Shown in pieces: positions 29,252 through 33,739 of a stretch of DNA of 33,739 nt. Source of the stretch: Clostridiaceae bacterium (lineage in GTDB: Bacteria; Bacillota; Clostridia; SK-Y3). A model generated the notes under the pieces. That model ran no database searches. It saw nothing but the letters and a program-made list of their open reading frames with translations, and was not told where the DNA came from. Numbering within the stretch: the stretch's first letter is position 1; each line of letters starts with the position of its first letter. Both the position numbers and the translations under genes were made by a program. The DNA is taken from NCBI GenBank assembly GCA_012735465.1, contig JAAYHJ010000072.1, positions 1 to 33,739 of the forward strand, given 5' to 3'.

Positions 29252-29833
29252 CTATAGTTTCAGTCCTTGGAAGCCCAAAAATGCTATAGAAAGCAGCGCT
29301 GCGGTAATAAGCGCAATGGGAAAACCCTGCAATGCTTTAGGAATATTGGAAAGTTCCAGCCTTTCCCTTACTCCCGCAAACAATACGATAGCCAACGTAA
29401 ATCCAAGGGCTGCCGCTGTACCATTAAAAAGTGAACTTATAAAATTATACTCTTTTTGAATATTCAAAATTGCTACCCCTAACACCGCACAGTTTGTTGT
29501 TATAAGGGGAAGATAAACTCCTAAAGCCTGATACAAAGTCGGGCTTATCTTTTGAATTACCATTTCTACAAACTGCACTAAAGCAGCAATAACCAATATA
29601 AAGGCAATGGTCTGCAAATATTCAATATTAAAAGGTACTAGTATAAATGTCTGCACCAGCCAGGTAATCATGGAAGCTAAAGCCATTACAAAAGTAACAG
29701 CCATTCCCATTCCAATGGCGGTTTCCACTTTCTTTGATACGCCCAGAAAAGGACAAATACCTAAAAACTTTACCAATACAAAATTTTCAATTAAAATGGC
29801 TCCCAAAACAATTGCAATCAGTTCCCTAATCAT
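29252..29833 (-). CDS. rnfA: Rnf complex subunit RnfA
   Basis: Integral membrane subunit of 193 residues with six predicted membrane helices. The conserved first-helix region [21 protein letters not shown] carries the Cys that helps bind a membrane [2Fe-2S] cluster together with RnfE, and [11 protein letters not shown] carries the second. It is homologous to NqrE. The ATG shares bases with the rnfE stop (TGATG), so translation is coupled. Confidence 0.95.
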   Translation of the reverse strand: MIRELIAIVLGAILIENFVLVKFLGICPFLGVSKKVETAIGMGMAVTFVMALASMITWLVQTFILVPFNIEYLQTIAFILVIAALVQFVEMVIQKISPTLYQALGVYLPLITTNCAVLGVAILNIQKEYNFISSLFNGTAAALGFTLAIVLFAGVRERLELSNIPKALQGFPIALITAALLSIAFLGFQGLKL

Positions 29834-30438
29834 CAGGTTTCACTCCTTCCTTTCCTTTGCGACCACCAGTTTATAACACCCAGTATGGTTCCAAGAGTTA
29901 GAAATCCCCCCGGTGCCAGAATCATAATGATAGCTGGTTGAAATCCTTCACCAAATAGTTTTAGTCCCAGAAATGTTCCATTACCTAGTATTTCTCTTAT
30001 ACTGGCAATAACTATAAGGGCAAGCGTAAAACCCAGACCCATACCCAGGCCGTCTGCCGCAGACCTGGCAACGTCGTTTTTTGACGCAAAGGCTTCTGCC
30101 CGTGCAAGTATAATGCAGTTTACAACAATCAGCGGTATAAAAATACCCAGCGATTTAGAAAGGGACGGAAAATACGCTTTAAGTATCATGTCAATCAAGG
30201 TAACAAAACCTGCAATTATTACAATAAACGCAGGAATTCTTATCTTGGAAGGAATGAATTTCCTTAACAGAGAAATAACCACGTTTGACCCAATCAACAC
30301 CATCGTTGCCGACAGGCCCATACCTATTCCATTTGTTACAGAAGTGGTAACCGCCAGAGTAGGGCACATGCCAAGAAGCAGTACAAATGTTGGGTTTTCC
30401 TTTATAATACCGTTCAAAATATCCTTATGCACACTCAT
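29833..30438 (-). CDS. rnfE: Rnf complex subunit RnfE
   Basis: Integral membrane subunit of 201 residues, homologous to NqrD and inverted in topology relative to Rnf[21 protein letters not shown] and [16 protein letters not shown] contain the two membrane Cys that complete the cluster site with RnfA. The gene begins 13 bases after rnfG and ends in the rnfA start codon. Confidence 0.95.
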   Translation of the reverse strand: MSVHKDILNGIIKENPTFVLLLGMCPTLAVTTSVTNGIGMGLSATMVLIGSNVVISLLRKFIPSKIRIPAFIVIIAGFVTLIDMILKAYFPSLSKSLGIFIPLIVVNCIILARAEAFASKNDVARSAADGLGMGLGFTLALIVIASIREILGNGTFLGLKLFGEGFQPAIIMILAPGGFLTLGTILGVINWWSQRKGRSET

Positions 30439-30451
30439 TGTGTTATCCCCC

Positions 30452-31030
30452 CTACTGATTTATCTTTTCTTTTATAACTTTTACAGCACTGTTCACACCC
30501 TGTGTAACCGCATTGGACGTGATGGTAGCACCGCTTATAGCAACTATCTCATTATCTGCAGGTGTGCCACTCTTTATAACCTTTAAGGGACTGTCTGTAG
30601 ACTTACCCTTGTACTGACCTTTGAACTTGGGCTCTGCAGCCTTGGAACCCAATCCCGGGGTTTCGGAGGAATTTACAATGGTAACGCCCGTAACCTTTCC
30701 CTCACTGTCTATTCCCACAACCATTTCAATGGGTCCGCCAAATCCGCTTGGCGCAACTCCCACACAATAACCAACCGCATTACCGTCATTCTTTCCTACA
30801 TAAACATTTTGAACCGTTTTATAATCACCTTCTCCAAGCCCTTTAACCTTGATTTCTTCAAATTCGGTTGCAGAAGGAAGTACTTCCTGCCTGGCCTCAT
30901 TTTGCGTTTTTATATTCAACTCATTAATCCTGTCTTCTGTTAATAGATTGCCCAGCGCCAGCATCAACGCTACTGCAAAGGTGATTGCAAATAAAATAGC
31001 GCCCAACCTTACAATTTCATTATTACGCAC
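30452..31030 (-). CDS. rnfG: Rnf complex subunit RnfG, FMN-binding
   Basis: Extracytoplasmic flavoprotein subunit of 192 residues with one N-terminal membrane anchor (GAILFAITFAVALMLALGNLL). The FMN_bind domain contains VGIDSEGKVTGVTIVNSSETPGLGSKA and the SGATITSNAV motif, whose second Thr is the expected site of covalent FMN attachment. The start is GTG at 31030, supported by GGAGGTG upstream, and overlaps the end of rnfD by 8 bases. Confidence 0.94.
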   Translation of the reverse strand: MRNNEIVRLGAILFAITFAVALMLALGNLLTEDRINELNIKTQNEARQEVLPSATEFEEIKVKGLGEGDYKTVQNVYVGKNDGNAVGYCVGVAPSGFGGPIEMVVGIDSEGKVTGVTIVNSSETPGLGSKAAEPKFKGQYKGKSTDSPLKVIKSGTPADNEIVAISGATITSNAVTQGVNSAVKVIKEKINQ

Positions 31031-32012
31031 GGGACTTCACCTCCCCAAACTTTACAGGTGCCGTATAGCGGTCAATAAGCGGTGTTGCAACGTTCATTAT
31101 AAGGATGGAATAGGAAACACCTTCCGGATACCCTCCATACAAGCGAATAATGGAAGTAATTAATCCGCAACCAATACCCATGATAATTTGTCCTTTAGGT
31201 GTAACAGGAGAAGATGCATAATCGGTTGCCATAAAAAAAGCACCCAGTATTAAGCCGCCCGAAAGTATATGATAAAGGGGATCTCCTGTAAACAATCCGT
31301 CTTTACCAAATACAAAGGTAAATACCGCTACCGTCGCAATAAACGTAACAGGAATTCTCCAACTTATTACCTTTTTATATATTAAATATAAGCCGCCAAG
31401 AAGCAGCATTATAACCGATGTCTCACCAATACAACCTCCAATATTTCCCATAAAAAGATCCAGATAGCTGACAGAAACCTGGCCTACTGCTTCCGTTCCC
31501 TTTATAATGGCCAGGGGAGTAGCAGTGCTTACAACATCCGCAGTGTTACCAAGGGGAAGCTTAGTAAAAGGTTCCACCCACCTGGTCATGTCAACCGGCC
31601 ATGATGCCAGCATAAAAGCTCTTGCGGCCAATGCCGGATTCATAAAATTTTGGCCCAGTCCGCCAAAGAACTGCTTTACAACGATAATCGCAAAAAAGCC
31701 ACCTATCACAGGCATCCATAATGGTATTGTAACAGGAAGATTAAAAGCAAGAAGTATACCCGTTACCACGGCACTCCAGTCATTTATCGTAACCGACCTT
31801 TTTGTAAGCTTTTGCCATATATATTCTGCTGCTACACAGCTTATTACCGATACGGCTGTCACCAGCAACGCCCTTATCCCAAAGTAATATGCTCCTGCAA
31901 TCAGAGCAGGGCAAAGCGCAAGTACAACATCAAACATAATGCTGCTTATCGTTTCATCCGACCTCACATGAGGAGATGAAGAAACAACTAATCTATTGTT
32001 AATCATTTGCAA
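31023..32012 (-). CDS. rnfD: Rnf complex subunit RnfD, FMN-binding membrane protein
   Basis: Polytopic subunit of 329 residues homologous to NqrB. It begins with the cytoplasmic SSPHVRSDETISSIMFDVVLALCPAL typical of RnfD. The motif DVVSTATPLAIIKG carries the Thr expected to bind FMN covalently. FFGGLGQNFMNPALAARAF and ATDYASSPVTPKG are conserved. RnfD is thought to take part in ion translocation. It lies 42 bases after rnfC. Confidence 0.95.
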   Translation of the reverse strand: MQMINNRLVVSSSPHVRSDETISSIMFDVVLALCPALIAGAYYFGIRALLVTAVSVISCVAAEYIWQKLTKRSVTINDWSAVVTGILLAFNLPVTIPLWMPVIGGFFAIIVVKQFFGGLGQNFMNPALAARAFMLASWPVDMTRWVEPFTKLPLGNTADVVSTATPLAIIKGTEAVGQVSVSYLDLFMGNIGGCIGETSVIMLLLGGLYLIYKKVISWRIPVTFIATVAVFTFVFGKDGLFTGDPLYHILSGGLILGAFFMATDYASSPVTPKGQIIMGIGCGLITSIIRLYGGYPEGVSYSILIMNVATPLIDRYTAPVKFGEVKSRA

Positions 32013-32054
32013 ACCCCCACTTTTTCCCCTTTTTTTAGCAGTAAATTGCCTTAA

Positions 32055-33377
32055 CTATTTTGCTTTCCTTTGTGCAAGAATTAATTGTTTAGCCTCCCGT
32101 ATATATTGTACCAGATGCCTCTTGGACGGACAAACATATGAACAGCTACCACATTCAACGCAATCTGCGCAATTATAGGCCTCTGCTTTTTCCAAATCCT
32201 TATTGCCGGCATAAGCGCTCATATAAACAGGGAGCAAATTCATAGGACATGCTTCCACACATTTCCCGCAGCGTATGCACGGCTTTTCCGGCTGTAATTC
32301 CACCTCTTTAGCGGTAAATGCAAGCAGTCCCGATGTGCCTTTAACAACAGGTACATCCAGAGAAAACTGGGCTATTCCCATCATCGGTCCACCCATCACA
32401 ATTTTAGCAGGTTCTTCTACAAAACCCCCCGACTGTTCAAATAATACCTTAAAAGGAGTACCAATTCGTACAGCGTAATTTGCAGGATTACGGACAGCAG
32501 AACCGGACACCGTCACAATTCGCCTTATCAAAGGCATTCCAGTTTTAATTGCACGTGCAATAGAAACACAAGTATCTACATTGTTAACAATTGCACCTAC
32601 ATCGGCAGGCAACCCTCCCGATGGCACTTCCCGCCCGGTAATTACCTTTATAAGCTGTTTTTCCGCACCCTGTGGATATTTGGTCTTTAACACTACAATT
32701 TCAATTCCCTTTTCTTTATCTGCATACTCCTTAAGTTTTTGGATGGCATCCATCTTATTGTCCTCAATGCCTATATATCCTTTATTCAATCCAAAAACCT
32801 TCATCATGGCTTTTAATCCATAAATAATCTCTTCGGGTGACTCCAACATAACCCTATGGTCTGAGGTCAAATAGGGCTCACATTCCGCACCGTTTACAAT
32901 CACATATTCAATTTTTTTATCCGGTGGTGGAGATAGCTTTACATGGGTTGGGAATCCGGCACCGCCCATGCCTACAATACCTGCTTCCCTCACAATTTCG
33001 ATAATCTTTTGGGGTGTAAGAGAGGCAATATCCCCCTTTGGAACCACACTTTCGTGTACGGTATCCTGGCCATCATTTTGTACAATAATGGACATTACCT
33101 TGGTTCCATTTGGAGCGAGATATGGTTCAATTGCAACTACCTTTCCCGACACGCTGGCATGAATAGGCGCACTTACATATGCTTTTGAATCTGCAATCTT
33201 TTGCCCCAACTTTACTTCATCTCCCACGGCAACCAATGGTTCACAAGGCGCACCAATATGCTGCTGCAAGGGGAATATCAATTTTTCCGGCGCTTTCAAA
33301 TCGGTAATCGGTATTTTTTCTGTTAAATGTTTATTATACTTAGGATGAATACCACCCTTGAACGTTAAAATCTTCAA
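32055..33377 (-). CDS. rnfC: Rnf complex subunit RnfC, NADH-binding
   Basis: Peripheral subunit of 440 residues that exchanges electrons with NAD(H). The N-terminal RnfC domain (FPLQQHIGAPCEPLVAVGDEVKLGQ) is followed by the NuoF-like flavin/NAD region with GMGGAGFPTHVKL, INGAECEPYLTSDHR and the SLBB-type segment. Two ferredoxin-type Cys motifs close it, from CIRCGKCVEACP (residue 367) and CADCVECGSCSYVCP (403). The N-terminal lipoyl-like fold (HASVSGKVVAIEP) is present. The start is TTG with GAGGTGA about nine bases upstream. It is the first gene of the operon. Confidence 0.95.
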   Translation of the reverse strand: MKILTFKGGIHPKYNKHLTEKIPITDLKAPEKLIFPLQQHIGAPCEPLVAVGDEVKLGQKIADSKAYVSAPIHASVSGKVVAIEPYLAPNGTKVMSIIVQNDGQDTVHESVVPKGDIASLTPQKIIEIVREAGIVGMGGAGFPTHVKLSPPPDKKIEYVIVNGAECEPYLTSDHRVMLESPEEIIYGLKAMMKVFGLNKGYIGIEDNKMDAIQKLKEYADKEKGIEIVVLKTKYPQGAEKQLIKVITGREVPSGGLPADVGAIVNNVDTCVSIARAIKTGMPLIRRIVTVSGSAVRNPANYAVRIGTPFKVLFEQSGGFVEEPAKIVMGGPMMGIAQFSLDVPVVKGTSGLLAFTAKEVELQPEKPCIRCGKCVEACPMNLLPVYMSAYAGNKDLEKAEAYNCADCVECGSCSYVCPSKRHLVQYIREAKQLILAQRKAK

Positions 33378-33419
33378 AATAGCCTCACCTCTTTTTTTAT
33401 CTATATATCACATAAGAAC

Positions 33420-33448
33420 ATTATACAACTATTGTATACAAAATACAA
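33420..33448 (-). promoter_or_regulatory. Candidate promoter of rnfCDGEAB
   Basis: On the minus strand TATAAT (33420-33425) has TTGTAT (33443-33448) at a 17-base spacing; the -35 is weak. A palindrome TTGTATACAA (33432-33441) lies in the spacer. A second TATAAT at 33473-33478 could be an upstream alternative promoter. Confidence 0.55.
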
Positions 33449-33489
33449 ACTAATTAAAATTTTAACAATGATATTATACAAAATACAAA
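33435..33489. repeat. Exact 15-bp direct repeat upstream of rnf
   Basis: TATACAAAATACAAA occurs at 33435-33449 and 33475-33489, offset by exactly 40 bases (close to four helical turns). The proximal copy overlaps the -35 region and the distal copy overlaps the upstream TATAAT. Confidence 0.7.
33451..33468 (-). promoter_or_regulatory. Rex-like operator upstream of rnf
   Basis: Read on the minus strand the site is TTGTTAA-AATT-TTAATTA. The Rex consensus is TTGTTAA-N4-TTAACAA, so the first half-site matches fully and the second in 5 of 7 positions. It sits between the two candidate -10 boxes. Rex represses redox genes and releases DNA at high NADH/NAD. Confidence 0.45.
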
Positions 33490-33656
33490 TACTATATTTA
33501 TTCAGTTATACTGCAAAATACTATGTTTTTTTGCTATTATTACAAAACAGGGGCCAATTAACAGGTAATTTTATTGAATTTTTTAAAAATTTATTGAAAA
33601 ATTTTTTTACAGAAACATAGTGTAAAATAATTGTAGGACATTTTAAGGATAAAAAA

Positions 33657-33725
33657 ACAAGAGATCCTCACTTTTTGATACAATAGAATCACCATCAAAA
33701 ACCTTTGAAAAGGAGGATCTCTTGT
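33657..33725 (+). repeat. Nested inverted repeat over the start of an edge ORF
   Basis: ACAAGAGATCCTC (33657-33669) and GAGGATCTCTTGT (33713-33725) are perfect 13-bp complements; inside, TTTTTGAT (33672-33679) and ATCAAAAA (33694-33701) pair as well. The right arm includes most of the AGGAGG ribosome binding site and the first two bases of the GTG start. A transcript entering from upstream would bury the start signal. The stretch from the rnfC start to here (33378-33656) holds only the rnf control region and AT-rich DNA. Confidence 0.75.
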
Positions 33726-33739
33726 GAATACTATTGTAA
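33724..33739 (+). CDS. Start of an ORF cut by the window end (possible transposase)
   Basis: GTG AAT ACT ATT GTA (M-N-T-I-V) follows AGGAGG (33711-33716) with a 7-base gap. Only five codons are visible, so no family can be assigned from the protein. The hairpin over the start is what suggests an insertion-sequence transposase. Confidence 0.45.

Overview
The window looks like chromosome of a low-GC, Gram-positive anaerobe of the class Clostridia. The evidence is AT-rich intergenic DNA, strong AGGAGG-type ribosome binding sites, S-layer-homology and copper-amine-oxidase-like surface proteins, a six-gene Rnf complex and an NfnAB transhydrogenase. A saccharolytic clostridium related to Acetivibrio/Ruminiclostridium is a reasonable guess, but the sequence does not fix the genus. 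Almost all genes lie on the minus strand. The plus-strand exceptions are the 3' end of a D-Ala-D-Ala carboxypeptidase at the left edge, a MATE transporter in the middle, and the first codons of a possible transposase at the right edge.

Layout, left to right. (1) 1-589: C-terminal end of a DacF-type carboxypeptidase. (2) 691-6273: a housekeeping operon read leftwards as nadD-yqeK-LCP protein-rsfS-leuS, with a recognisable promoter. (3) 6368-7159: a CsoR/CstR-family sensor and thioredoxin, with a consensus promoter and a palindromic operator. (4) 7177-10228: CoA-binding protein, YigZ, HflX and a YtqB-type methyltransferase. (5) 10428-12505: a YyaL-type thioredoxin-domain protein (DUF255), split by about 20 extra bases just before its CxxC motif. 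(6) 12617-15069: two secreted or membrane-anchored proteins. (7) 15163-17608: cobU-cobS-cobT for cobalamin lower-ligand assembly. (8) 17740-18891: an SLH surface protein, divergent from the MATE gene (19201-20562). (9) 20576-22323: mtnA and a class II aldolase, translationally coupled and probably a salvage route for 5'-deoxyadenosine or methylthioadenosine. (10) 22484-26472: gdhA and nfnAB, linking NADPH supply to ammonium assimilation. (11) 26710-28059: a membrane-anchored DUF4015 glycosidase-like protein. (12) 28248-33377: rnfCDGEAB, with a Rex-like site and tandem -10 boxes upstream. (13) 33657-33739: an inverted repeat that would bury the ribosome binding site of an ORF cut off by the window end, a design known from insertion sequences.

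Functionally, the right half is a redox hub. Rnf exchanges electrons between ferredoxin and NAD while moving ions. NfnAB bifurcates NADH and reduced ferredoxin to NADPH, and GdhA can spend that NADPH. No tRNA, rRNA, CRISPR array or cobalamin riboswitch was seen. The items most worth a second look are the interrupted yyaL, the CstR-like sensor lacking the copper-binding His, the mtnA-aldolase pair, the rnf control region and the hairpin at the right edge. I did not find a multi-gene system that is clearly new.
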